Below are positions 1 to 5,386 of a stretch of DNA of 5,386 bases, piece after piece. A program made the translations under genes and the position numbers. How positions within the stretch are numbered: position 1 is the stretch's first letter; every line of letters starts with the position of its first letter. The notes below the pieces were generated by a model. It worked only from the letters and a program-made list of their open reading frames with translations, was not told the DNA's origin and ran no database searches. This stretch comes from an uncultured Devosia sp. Lineage in GTDB: Bacteria > Pseudomonadota > Alphaproteobacteria > Rhizobiales > Devosiaceae. The stretch is from contig CAMLOA010000174.1 in assembly GCA_946481445.1 (NCBI GenBank), forward strand, positions 1 through 5,386, given 5' to 3'.

Positions 1-255
1 AAGAGCCGGGACGAAGTGGAGGAGCAGTTCGGCGGCCTCTATCGCGCGTTCCAGTATGGGGCACCACCGCATGGTGGCGCCGCATTCGGCATCGACCGTA
101 TCGTGATGCTGCTGTGCGGCGTGCAGAACCTGCGCGAAATCACCGCCTTCCCAATGAACCAGCAGGCGGAAGACCTGCTGATGGGGGCTCCCAGCCCTGC
201 CAGCGCCAAGCAACTGCGCGAGTTGAGCATCAGGCTCAACGTCCAGAGCAAGTGA
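1..255 (+). CDS. aspS: Aspartyl-tRNA synthetase, C-terminal fragment (5' end outside window)
   Basis: This is the last 84 codons of a class II aminoacyl-tRNA synthetase that charges tRNA(Asp) with aspartate in the cytoplasm. The reading frame is open from base 1 and ends at TGA 253-255. The fragment contains class II motif 3, [13 protein letters not shown] (fragment residues 21-33), whose Arg33 contacts ATP, followed by the family-typical stretch around [18 protein letters not shown]. The tail LRELSIRLN matches bacterial AspRS ends; the full protein is normally about 590 residues, so roughly 500 are missing upstream. Alphaproteobacterial AspRS is often non-discriminating and also makes Asp-tRNA(Asn) for the GatCAB amidotransferase, but the N-terminal anticodon-binding domain that decides this is outside the window. 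The gene ends in a strong terminator, so the next gene is transcribed separately. Confidence 0.96.
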   Translation, partial: KSRDEVEEQFGGLYRAFQYGAPPHGGAAFGIDRIVMLLCGVQNLREITAFPMNQQAEDLLMGAPSPASAKQLRELSIRLNVQSK

Positions 256-261
256 ATGCAG

Positions 262-289
262 GAGCCGCCCCAGGGCGGCTCTTTCGTTT
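262..289 (+). terminator. Rho-independent terminator of aspS
   Basis: A perfect 8-bp GC-rich stem, GAGCCGCC (262-269) pairing with GGCGGCTC (274-281), closes a four-base loop CCAG. It is followed at once by the T-rich run TTTCGTTT (282-289). It begins six bases after the aspS stop codon, which is the expected place. Confidence 0.9.
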
Positions 290-307
290 CCGGCCGGCAG
301 GCAACGG

Positions 308-332
308 TTAATTAGCGTTAATGGTCCGTTAA
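308..332 (+). promoter_or_regulatory. Candidate CtrA binding site upstream of the EAL phosphodiesterase gene
   Basis: Three TTAA elements lie at 308-311, 318-321 and 329-332. The second and third are separated by exactly seven bases (TTAATGGTCCGTTAA, 318-332), which matches the TTAA-N7-TTAA consensus of the alphaproteobacterial cell-cycle regulator CtrA. The first has a six-base spacing and could be an extra half-site. All three are preceded by G and sit about one helical turn apart in an otherwise GC-rich region, 51 to 75 bases upstream of the start codon. No convincing -10 hexamer is visible. The motif is seen directly; CtrA control is inferred. Confidence 0.5.
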
Positions 333-345
333 GCGCCACTTGGTA

Positions 346-373
346 CCGGTTAGGCAGAATTTGCCTAGTCCGG
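346..373 (+). repeat. Imperfect palindrome / hairpin just upstream of the EAL gene
   Basis: The core is TAGGCA (351-356) and TGCCTA (362-367), a perfect 6-bp inverted repeat around the five bases GAATT. It is flanked by CCGG at 346-349 and 370-373, giving an outer arm after a small asymmetric break (T350 against GT 368-369). It ends nine bases before the TTG start at 383 and covers part of the only weak Shine-Dalgarno-like bases (CGGA 371-374). It could be a DNA operator for a dimeric regulator or an RNA hairpin affecting translation; the sequence alone cannot decide. Confidence 0.4.
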
Positions 374-382
374 ATTCGTGGA

Positions 383-1993
383 TTGAAGTCGCGGTACGCC
401 AATATCCTGATGCTGCTCGGCGCCATCCTGGCGTTCGTTCCCATCATTGCGGTGGACTTTCTGCTCGACGCCTATGTCCAGGTCCGGGAGAAAGCTGCGA
501 CGCAGCAGACTGTTAGCGGGATTTCCTCACAAATAGAACTCGGCATGACCGACGCTGTTGCGTCGTTGCGGCGCGTGCTGGCCGACACACCCTCCCTGTG
601 CACGCCCACTTTCGTTGCCAGCGTGCAGGGCGAGATCGAATCCAGCCTCAACCTCAAGCAGGTGCTGGTCGAGAACGCCGATGGCGTCCAGTACTGCGAC
701 GCGCTGGGCCGGACCGTCCGCTACTCGCCGATCTCGGAAAGCCTGCCGGTGCCCGGCCACACCGAGACCATCACCGTGGTGCAGCTGGCCGACATGGACA
801 TGCCGGCCCTCAAGATCACGCAGGCTTTCGGCACGACGCGCTTTGTTTCGGCATTCGTCCCGCTGCTGGGGCAGAACAATGAATCTGTGGCCAGCGGCCT
901 ACCAAACGCGGCGGCGCTGCGCGTCCTGCTCACCAATGGCATGCCCATCCTGACGATCGGCGATCCATCGGGCTACGACCGCCGCTCATCCAATGCAGAC
1001 TTCGTCTACGCCCAGAGCTTTGCGGGGGAACTGCCCCTCAAGGTGGAAATGGCGCTGCCCTTCGCGATGGCGCGCGCCTCCTATGCCGACCTTGATGTCG
1101 GCTTCACGGTGATCGCCTGCATCATGAGCGCCGCATTCCTGATCCTGGCGCTGCACTATGTGCGGCGCTCGCGCGTGCCGGCATTCGACCTGGAGCGCGC
1201 CATAGCCAGGGGGGAAATCAAGCCCTATTACCAGCCGGTGATCAACCTGCGCACTGGTGAACTGGCCGGATGCGAGGTGCTGTGCCGCTGGGAAAAGAAG
1301 AACGGCAAGGTCATCCCGCCCGGGGCGTTCATCGACTATGCCGAGGTGACGGGCCTGGCCATACCCATGACGCTGTCGCTGATGCAGCAGGTCAAATATG
1401 ACCTGGGCGACATCTGCACGCTGATGCCCGACATGAAGGTTTCCATCAACCTGTTCGAGGGGCACTTCCGCGATGCCAGCATCGTGGAGGACGTGCAGGC
1501 CATCTTCGGCAATTCGCAGATCGCATTCCGCCAGCTGGTGTTCGAGATCACCGAGCGGCATCCGCTGGCCAACTCGGCCGTGGCCAACAGCGTCATCGCG
1601 GGATTGCATGCTCTTGGTGCCAAGCTCGCGCTGGACGATGCCGGGACCGGACATTCGAACCTGGCCTATCTGGCCACGCTGGGTTGCGACATCATCAAGA
1701 TCGACCGCATCTTCGTGGACATGGTCAAGCCTGGAACGACGCAGGTGCCCGTGCTCGACGGGCTCATCGCCATGGCCAAAGACCTCGACTGCGAGATCGT
1801 CGCCGAGGGGGTCGAGACCGAGGCCCAGGCGCTCTACCTGCGGGCGCGGGGCGTGCCACAGGCACAGGGGTTCATCTTTGCGCCGGCCCTGAAGGTGGGC
1901 GCGTTCAAGGAACTGGCCTTAGCCCTGCACGCCACCCAGGCGCCCAGCGGGTCGCGCCCGAGGCTGGAATCGGTCATCGCCAGCGCAGCCTGA
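383..1993 (+). CDS. Membrane-bound c-di-GMP phosphodiesterase: periplasmic CSS-like domain plus EAL domain
   Basis: This 536-residue protein probably hydrolyses cyclic di-GMP to pGpG at the inner face of the cytoplasmic membrane. A positively charged start (KSRY) precedes TM1 (about residues 7-29). A periplasmic region (about 30-236) holds Cys73 (LCTP) and Cys105 (YCDALG), placed like the cysteine pair of CSS-motif sensor domains. TM2 is about 238-260 and is followed by RRSR. The EAL domain (about 265-520) has EVL in place of EAL (Glu298), Gln284 (YYQPV), Asn355, Glu388 (FEITER), Asp418/Asp419 (DDAGTG), Lys439 (IKIDR), Glu475/Glu478 (AEGVET) and Gln495 (QGFIF), so metal-binding and catalytic positions are retained. 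There is no GGDEF domain. The start is TTG at 383: no in-frame ATG or GTG lies close upstream, and the first ATG (410) would remove the charged residues and part of TM1. The Shine-Dalgarno sequence is weak. Architecture resembles E. coli PdeC-type proteins. The exact start is less certain than the gene. Confidence 0.93.
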   Translation: MKSRYANILMLLGAILAFVPIIAVDFLLDAYVQVREKAATQQTVSGISSQIELGMTDAVASLRRVLADTPSLCTPTFVASVQGEIESSLNLKQVLVENADGVQYCDALGRTVRYSPISESLPVPGHTETITVVQLADMDMPALKITQAFGTTRFVSAFVPLLGQNNESVASGLPNAAALRVLLTNGMPILTIGDPSGYDRRSSNADFVYAQSFAGELPLKVEMALPFAMARASYADLDVGFTVIACIMSAAFLILALHYVRRSRVPAFDLERAIARGEIKPYYQPVINLRTGELAGCEVLCRWEKKNGKVIPPGAFIDYAEVTGLAIPMTLSLMQQVKYDLGDICTLMPDMKVSINLFEGHFRDASIVEDVQAIFGNSQIAFRQLVFEITERHPLANSAVANSVIAGLHALGAKLALDDAGTGHSNLAYLATLGCDIIKIDRIFVDMVKPGTTQVPVLDGLIAMAKDLDCEIVAEGVETEAQALYLRARGVPQAQGFIFAPALKVGAFKELALALHATQAPSGSRPRLESVIASAA

Positions 1994-2001
1994 TCCGCCT
2001 T

Positions 2002-2027
2002 TTGGACCTTACCGGAAATTGGACCTT
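2002..2027 (+). repeat. Direct repeat TTGGACCTT x2, period 17, upstream of maeB
   Basis: TTGGACCTT occurs at 2002-2010 and again at 2019-2027, with eight bases between copies. The second copy lies inside an imperfect palindrome of the form AAnnGGnCCnnTT (2017-2029). The repeats lie between the EAL stop and the maeB ribosome binding site, where a regulator could bind. No known regulator can be named from this sequence. Confidence 0.4.
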
Positions 2028-2070
2028 TTCATCCCGGGCGATTGATGGCACCTACGCGCCACTATACGCC

Positions 2071-2078
2071 GGAGGAGG
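2071..2078 (+). promoter_or_regulatory. Ribosome binding site of maeB
   Basis: GGAGGAGG is an almost ideal Shine-Dalgarno sequence. It lies seven bases before TTG 2086 but only one base before the other in-frame TTG at 2080. This spacing selects 2086 as the start of maeB, although no ATG is present there. Confidence 0.85.
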
Positions 2079-2085
2079 ATTGGAC

Positions 2086-4365
2086 TTGACCACGGACGTC
2101 AACGAACAGCGCAAGGCCCTGCGCGAGGCGGCGCTGCATTTCCATGAGTTCCCCAAGCCCGGCAAGCTGGAAATCCAGCCGCTCAAACCTCTCGGCAACC
2201 AGCGCGACCTGGCACTGGCCTATTCGCCCGGCGTGGCCGCGCCCTGCGAGGAAATCGCGGCCGACCCCGATACGGTGGCCCGCTACACCTCCCGGCAGAA
2301 CCTGGTGGCCGTGATCTCCAACGGCACGGCCGTGCTTGGCCTGGGCAATATCGGCGCGCTGGCATCCAAGCCGGTGATGGAAGGCAAGGCAGTCCTGTTC
2401 AAGAAGTTCGCGGGGATCGATGTGTTCGACCTCGAGATCGACGAGATCGACCCGCAGAAGTTCATCAGTGCCGTTGCCCCGCTCTGGCCGACCTTCGGCG
2501 GCATCAATCTCGAGGATATCCGCGCGCCCGACTGCTTCGAGATCGAGGAAGCGCTGCGCGAGCGCATGCCCATACCCGTGTTCCACGACGACCAGCACGG
2601 CACGGCCATCATCGTGGGCGCCGCAGTGCTCAACGGTCTCGAGCTGGCCGGCAAGAAGATCGACGAGGTCAAGATCTGCACGTCCGGGGCAGGCGCCGCC
2701 GCCATTGCCTGCCTCAACGTGCTGGTGGCGCTGGGCGCCAGGCACGAGAACATCTGGGTCGCCGACAAGGATGGCCTGGTCACGCACAAGCGGAACGACG
2801 TCAACGACAAGTGGCGCGGCCAGTTCCGCCGCGTCAGCGAAGCGACGACGCTCGCCGAGGTCATCGATGGCGCCGACGTCTTCCTTGGCCTGTCTGCCGC
2901 CGGTGCGCTGAAGCCGGAAATGCTGGAAAAGATGGCACCCAAGCCGCTGATCCTGGCACTGGCCAACCCGAATCCGGAGATCATGCCGGAGGTGGCCAAG
3001 GCCGCCCGACCCGACGCCATGGTCTGCACCGGACGCTCGGACTACCCCAACCAGGTCAACAATGTCCTGTGTTTTCCCTTCATCTTCCGCGGCGCGCTCG
3101 ATGTGGGCGCTACGACCATCAACGAGGAAATGAAGCTGGCTGCGGTTCGCGCCATCGCCAGGCTGGCGCATGAGCCGGGCCTGGAAGTGTCGCCTTCGGG
3201 CGCCCCGGCCGTCTATGGCGCCGAGCACATCATTCCCAATCCCTTCGACCAGCGCCTGATCCTGCGCATCGCGCCGGCCGTGGCACGGGCGGCGATGGAA
3301 TCGGGCGTGGCCAAGAAGCCGATCACGGACTGGAATGCCTACCAGGATAGTCTCAACCGGTTCGTGTTCCGCTCCGGGTTGGTCATGAAGCCCATCATCG
3401 ACCGCGCCCAGGGGCAGAACAAGCGCATCGCCTTTGCCGACGGCGAGGACGAGCGCGTGTTGCGGGCAACGCAGGTCCTGCTGGAGGAACGTATCGCCAG
3501 GCCCATCCTGATCGGCCGCCCATCGGTGATCGAATCCCGCATCGAACGCTTCGGCCTCAATCTCAGGCCCGGCACCGACTTCGAGGTGATCAACCCCGAA
3601 GACGATCCGCGGTATCGCGACTATGTGAGCCTGTTCCACTCGCTGGTTGGCCGTGACGGCGTGACGCCGGACACGGCGCGGCAGGTGGTGCGCACCAACA
3701 CGACCGTCATCGGCGCGCTGGCCGTGAAGCGCGGTGAGGCCGACGCGCTGATCTGCGGGCTTCAGGGCCGATATATCAAGCACGTCCGCGATATCCGCTC
3801 GGTGATCGGCCTCCAGGAGGGGATCAGCGATGTTTCGGCGCTGTCGATGCTGATCATGCCGCGCGGGGCGTTCTTCCTGGCCGACACCTATGTCAACCAG
3901 GACCCGACGGCCGACGAAATCGTGGGCATCGCCTTGCAGGCCCGCGATCACCTCAAGCGGTTCAACATCGAAGCCAGGGTCGCGCTGCTGAGCTATTCCA
4001 ACTTCGGCTCGCGCGATGGCGACAGCGCCTACAAGATGCGCGAGGCCTATCGCAAGCTGAAGGCTGTGGCCCCCGAAATGATCGTCGAGGGTGAAATGCA
4101 GGGCGATCTCGCCCTCAACCAGGACCTGCGCGAGCGCTACATCCCAGATACCGTGCTGCGTGGCGAGGCCAACCTGTTGATCTTCCCCAACCTGGATGCG
4201 GCCAACCTCTCGATGACGCTGCTCAAGGAAATGAACAACGCCCTCTCGGTCGGCCCGATCCTGATGGGGCCCCAGGCGCCGGCGCATATCCTGGCGCCGT
4301 CCGTAACCAGCCGTGGGATCGTGAACATGGCGGCCATCGCCGCTACCGAAGCGCTCGATGCCTGA
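2086..4365 (+). CDS. maeB: Malic enzyme with C-terminal phosphotransacetylase-like regulatory domain
   Basis: This 759-residue cytoplasmic enzyme oxidatively decarboxylates malate to pyruvate and CO2 with reduction of NAD(P)+, linking the TCA cycle to pyruvate and acetyl-CoA supply. The malic N-terminal domain (about 15-145) has YSPGVAAPC with catalytic Tyr46, and [10 protein letters not shown] with Lys101. Acidic metal ligands fit NLEDI (141-145) and FHDDQHGTA (166-174). The nucleotide-binding domain (about 160-415) has GAGAAA (201-206), NPNPE (294-298) and the stretch from [12 protein letters not shown]. The C-terminal part (about 430-757) is phosphotransacetylase-like, with [12 protein letters not shown] and SYSNFGS (636-642); in this family it is not known as an active acetyltransferase but senses acetyl-CoA, which inhibits the enzyme. 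The length equals that of E. coli MaeB as I recall it. Rhizobia carry both NAD- and NADP-preferring enzymes of this form, so cofactor preference is not assignable. The frame is open far upstream into the EAL gene, but the ribosome binding site fixes TTG 2086. Confidence 0.96.
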   Translation: MTTDVNEQRKALREAALHFHEFPKPGKLEIQPLKPLGNQRDLALAYSPGVAAPCEEIAADPDTVARYTSRQNLVAVISNGTAVLGLGNIGALASKPVMEGKAVLFKKFAGIDVFDLEIDEIDPQKFISAVAPLWPTFGGINLEDIRAPDCFEIEEALRERMPIPVFHDDQHGTAIIVGAAVLNGLELAGKKIDEVKICTSGAGAAAIACLNVLVALGARHENIWVADKDGLVTHKRNDVNDKWRGQFRRVSEATTLAEVIDGADVFLGLSAAGALKPEMLEKMAPKPLILALANPNPEIMPEVAKAARPDAMVCTGRSDYPNQVNNVLCFPFIFRGALDVGATTINEEMKLAAVRAIARLAHEPGLEVSPSGAPAVYGAEHIIPNPFDQRLILRIAPAVARAAMESGVAKKPITDWNAYQDSLNRFVFRSGLVMKPIIDRAQGQNKRIAFADGEDERVLRATQVLLEERIARPILIGRPSVIESRIERFGLNLRPGTDFEVINPEDDPRYRDYVSLFHSLVGRDGVTPDTARQVVRTNTTVIGALAVKRGEADALICGLQGRYIKHVRDIRSVIGLQEGISDVSALSMLIMPRGAFFLADTYVNQDPTADEIVGIALQARDHLKRFNIEARVALLSYSNFGSRDGDSAYKMREAYRKLKAVAPEMIVEGEMQGDLALNQDLRERYIPDTVLRGEANLLIFPNLDAANLSMTLLKEMNNALSVGPILMGPQAPAHILAPSVTSRGIVNMAAIAATEALDA

Positions 4366-4371
4366 CTACTG

Positions 4372-4421
4372 GGCTGCCGGGACCACCCGGCAGCCGACCG
4401 GGCGTGAAGGCCTCACGCGCC
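4372..4421 (+). repeat. Two tandem GC-rich hairpins after maeB
   Basis: The first is a perfect 10-bp stem, GGCTGCCGGG (4372-4381) with CCCGGCAGCC (4386-4395), around the loop ACCA. The second pairs GCGTGA (4402-4407) with TCACGC (4413-4418) around AGGCC and can be extended by two G-C pairs past a bulged G4419. They begin six bases after the maeB stop. Neither has a T-run directly after it, so they may stabilise the mRNA 3' end or support termination in a non-classical way rather than form a standard intrinsic terminator. Confidence 0.6.
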
Positions 4422-4428
4422 CTAACCA

Positions 4429-4462
4429 TCAGGCCAGTTCGGCGTTGACCTGACTAATTTTT
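4429..4462 (+). terminator. Possible weak terminator downstream of maeB
   Basis: TCAGG (4429-4433) pairs with CCTGA (4449-4453), with a mismatch and then a short CA/TG extension inside. The stem is followed by CTAATTTTT (4454-4462). The stem is weak, and the same bases include TTGACC, which can be read as a -35 element, so this call is tentative. Confidence 0.3.
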
Positions 4463-4487
4463 GGGCAGAGTATGTCCGTAACCGGAC
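4445..4487 (+). promoter_or_regulatory. Possible promoter with overlapping palindrome before the small membrane protein gene
   Basis: TTGACC (4445-4450) matches five of six bases of the -35 consensus. The possible -10 elements are poor: TATGTC at 4471-4476 lies 20 bases on, longer than optimal. A palindrome GTCCG-TAAC-CGGAC (4474-4487) covers the region where transcription would start, as an operator would. Everything here is inference from position and weak matches. Confidence 0.28.
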
Positions 4488-4508
4488 CATAAGAGCCGCC
4501 CCACTCAG

Positions 4509-4661
4509 ATGACTGCCCTGATCCTTGCTGCAAAAAGTGCGCTCAAATGGAGCCACGAACATCTGCTGGGCCGTCACCGGCTGGCAATCATAGTCGCATT
4601 GGCCGCCCTGTCGTGGGGGATCTTCTACCTGCTATTCCTGCTGGTGACGACGGTCTTCTGA
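4509..4661 (+). CDS. Small single-pass membrane protein, 50 residues, unknown function
   Basis: An ATG at 4509 opens a 50-codon frame ending in TGA at 4659-4661. The first 25 residues are basic and amphipathic (AAKSALKWSHEHLLGRHR in part). Residues 25-49 form one continuous hydrophobic segment (LAIIVALAALSWGIFYLLFLL within it), consistent with a transmembrane helix whose N-terminus faces the cytoplasm. By my count 35 of 49 third codon positions after the start are G or C, in line with real genes in a GC-rich genome. An upstream in-frame stop lies at 4479-4481, so no longer version exists. The weakness is the lack of a good Shine-Dalgarno sequence; AAGAG at 4491-4495 is too far away. I do not recognise the family and assign no function. 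It lies 94 bases before the PRPP synthetase gene. Confidence 0.55.
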   Translation: MTALILAAKSALKWSHEHLLGRHRLAIIVALAALSWGIFYLLFLLVTTVF

Positions 4662-4744
4662 CAGCCCAAGGCGGCGCCAGCGCGCAATGGGCCGTTGCGG
4701 GCGATCAGGCCATGCGGTAGGAACAGTCTCCGCCGCCAGACCTC

Positions 4745-4749
4745 GAGGA
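4745..4749 (+). promoter_or_regulatory. Ribosome binding site of the PRPP synthetase gene
   Basis: GAGGA lies six bases before ATG 4756, a good Shine-Dalgarno match at good spacing. It supports 4756 as the start, in agreement with the N-terminal position of the family's AVFAG strand. Confidence 0.75.
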
Positions 4750-4755
4750 TGCTCC

Positions 4756-5386
4756 ATGAACCCGATTGCCGTGTTCGCAGGGAGTTCGCATCCCGAACTC
4801 GCACAGGAAATCTGCAAGCAACTGGGCGTTCCGCTGCAGCCGACCGCGATCAAGCGCTTCTCCAACGATTGCCTCGAAGTGCAATTGCAGGCCAATTGCC
4901 GCGAGCAGGACGTGTTCCTGATCCAGACGCTCAGCGCGCCCGTGCAGGATCACCTGGTGGAACTGCTGCTCATGCTGGATGCGGCGCGCGGGGCATCGGC
5001 CGCGCGGATAACCGCCGTTATCCCGCATTATGCCTATGCCCGATCCGACAAGAAGGACGCGCCACGCATTTCCATCGGCGGCAGGATGGTTGCCGACCTG
5101 CTGGCGACGGCGGGTGCCAACCGCGTGGTGACGATGACCCTGCACTCGCCGCAGGTGCACGGGTTCTTCAGCGTGCCGGTCGATCACCTGCATGCGCTGG
5201 GTGAGCTTGCGGCCTATTTCCAGCGCTATGACCTGAGCAGGGCCGTGGTGGTTTCGCCTGACCTGGGCAACGCCAAGGCTGCTGCTGCATTTGCACGCCG
5301 CCTGGGAACGCCAGTGGCCGCGGGTGCCAAGGAACGGATCAGCGATTACCTTTCAAAAAGAAGTGAGATCTGGGTTCGCGATGCGT
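4756..5386 (+). CDS. prs: Ribose-phosphate pyrophosphokinase (PRPP synthetase), divergent type; 3' end outside window
   Basis: The first 210 codons of a cytoplasmic enzyme that transfers pyrophosphate from ATP to ribose 5-phosphate, giving PRPP. The start MNPIAVFAGSSHPELAQ matches the family N-terminus, and numbering runs nearly in step with E. coli Prs. Conserved: Phe35, Ala-Arg96, Asp98, the metal-ligand His130 within LHSPQVHGFF, VPVDHL, and VSPDLGNAK (165-173) in place of VSPDxGG. The flexible catalytic loop keeps Lys192 and Arg194 (AAGAKER) in place of DKRR. Substituted: the FSDGE adenine-site motif reads FSNDC (Asp37 to Asn, Glu39 to Cys), ARQDRR reads ARSDKK, and DLH reads TLH (Asp128 to Thr). 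These changes fit a separate subfamily rather than decay, because the surroundings stay intact. It may be a second paralogue beside a canonical prs. About 100 C-terminal residues, with the PRPP-binding loop, are missing. Confidence 0.87.
   Translation, partial: MNPIAVFAGSSHPELAQEICKQLGVPLQPTAIKRFSNDCLEVQLQANCREQDVFLIQTLSAPVQDHLVELLLMLDAARGASAARITAVIPHYAYARSDKKDAPRISIGGRMVADLLATAGANRVVTMTLHSPQVHGFFSVPVDHLHALGELAAYFQRYDLSRAVVVSPDLGNAKAAAAFARRLGTPVAAGAKERISDYLSKRSEIWVRDA

Noticed and set aside
378..385. GTG at 378 as start of the EAL protein
   Set aside because: It is in a different frame and meets TGA at 384-386 after two codons.
986..1654. A 222-codon minus-strand open frame opposite the EAL gene
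   Set aside because: It shows the same composition artefact and lies opposite conserved EAL motifs; no independent coding evidence.
1684..2085. Upstream extension of the maeB frame into the EAL gene as a possible fusion protein
   Set aside because: The extra 134 residues are out of frame with the EAL domain, are Arg/Gly-rich and lack homology; the strong ribosome binding site at 2071-2078 sets the true start at 2086.
2062..4287. A 741-codon open frame on the minus strand across almost all of maeB
   Set aside because: It mirrors a highly conserved, fully explained gene. Its product is rich in His, Arg, Asp, Gly and Val with no recognisable domain, as expected opposite GC-rich codons, and no ribosome binding site or promoter supports it.
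4695..4723. TTGCGG-N17-TAGGAA as a promoter for the PRPP synthetase gene
   Set aside because: Spacing is right but only about half of the -10 consensus matches, which is expected by chance in this sequence.
4695..5204. Open frames on both strands (4695-5204 plus, 4705-5193 minus) over the PRPP synthetase gene
   Set aside because: They are shadows of the true frame starting at 4756, which matches a known family throughout and runs off the window end.
1..5386. Mobile element, CRISPR array, tRNA/rRNA gene, defence or secretion system
   Set aside because: I saw no transposase, terminal repeats, spaced repeat array, cloverleaf-like sequence or related proteins; coding sequences with core functions fill nearly all of the window.

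Overview
The window is about 62% GC (estimated by eye) and carries an ordinary chromosomal core region of an alphaproteobacterium, most likely of the order Hyphomicrobiales. Three signs point there: the aspartyl-tRNA synthetase C-terminus is of alphaproteobacterial type, the malic enzyme is the two-domain malic enzyme/phosphotransacetylase chimera usual in rhizobia and relatives, and a TTAA-N7-TTAA motif of the CtrA type lies upstream of a c-di-GMP gene. A narrower placement (for example Devosia-like) is only a guess. All five genes are on the + strand.

Layout: (1) 1-255, the last 84 codons of aspS, followed by a clear Rho-independent terminator at 262-289. (2) 290-382, a regulatory gap with three helically spaced TTAA elements, one pair matching the CtrA consensus, and an imperfect palindrome ending just before the next gene. 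(3) 383-1993, a two-TM membrane protein with a periplasmic CSS-like sensor domain and a cytoplasmic EAL c-di-GMP phosphodiesterase domain that keeps its catalytic residues; start codon TTG. (4) 1994-2085, a gap with a 9-bp direct repeat (TTGGACCTT, period 17) and a strong ribosome binding site. (5) 2086-4365, maeB, a full-length 759-residue malic enzyme, also starting at TTG. (6) 4366-4508, two GC-rich hairpins, a T-tract, and a possible promoter with a small palindrome. (7) 4509-4661, a previously uncalled 50-residue single-TM small protein. (8) 4756 to the window end, the first 210 codons of a divergent ribose-phosphate pyrophosphokinase.

The genes do not form one pathway. aspS serves translation, the EAL protein c-di-GMP signalling (motility/biofilm/cell cycle), maeB converts malate to pyruvate with probable acetyl-CoA feedback, and the PRPP synthetase supplies PRPP for nucleotide, histidine and tryptophan synthesis. 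Each has its own upstream gap, so they look like separate transcription units; only the small protein and the PRPP synthetase might share a transcript. I see no mobile element, CRISPR array, RNA gene or clear novel system. The most worthwhile leads are the CtrA-like box before the phosphodiesterase, its altered CSS motif, the substituted ATP-site residues of the PRPP synthetase, and the small membrane protein.
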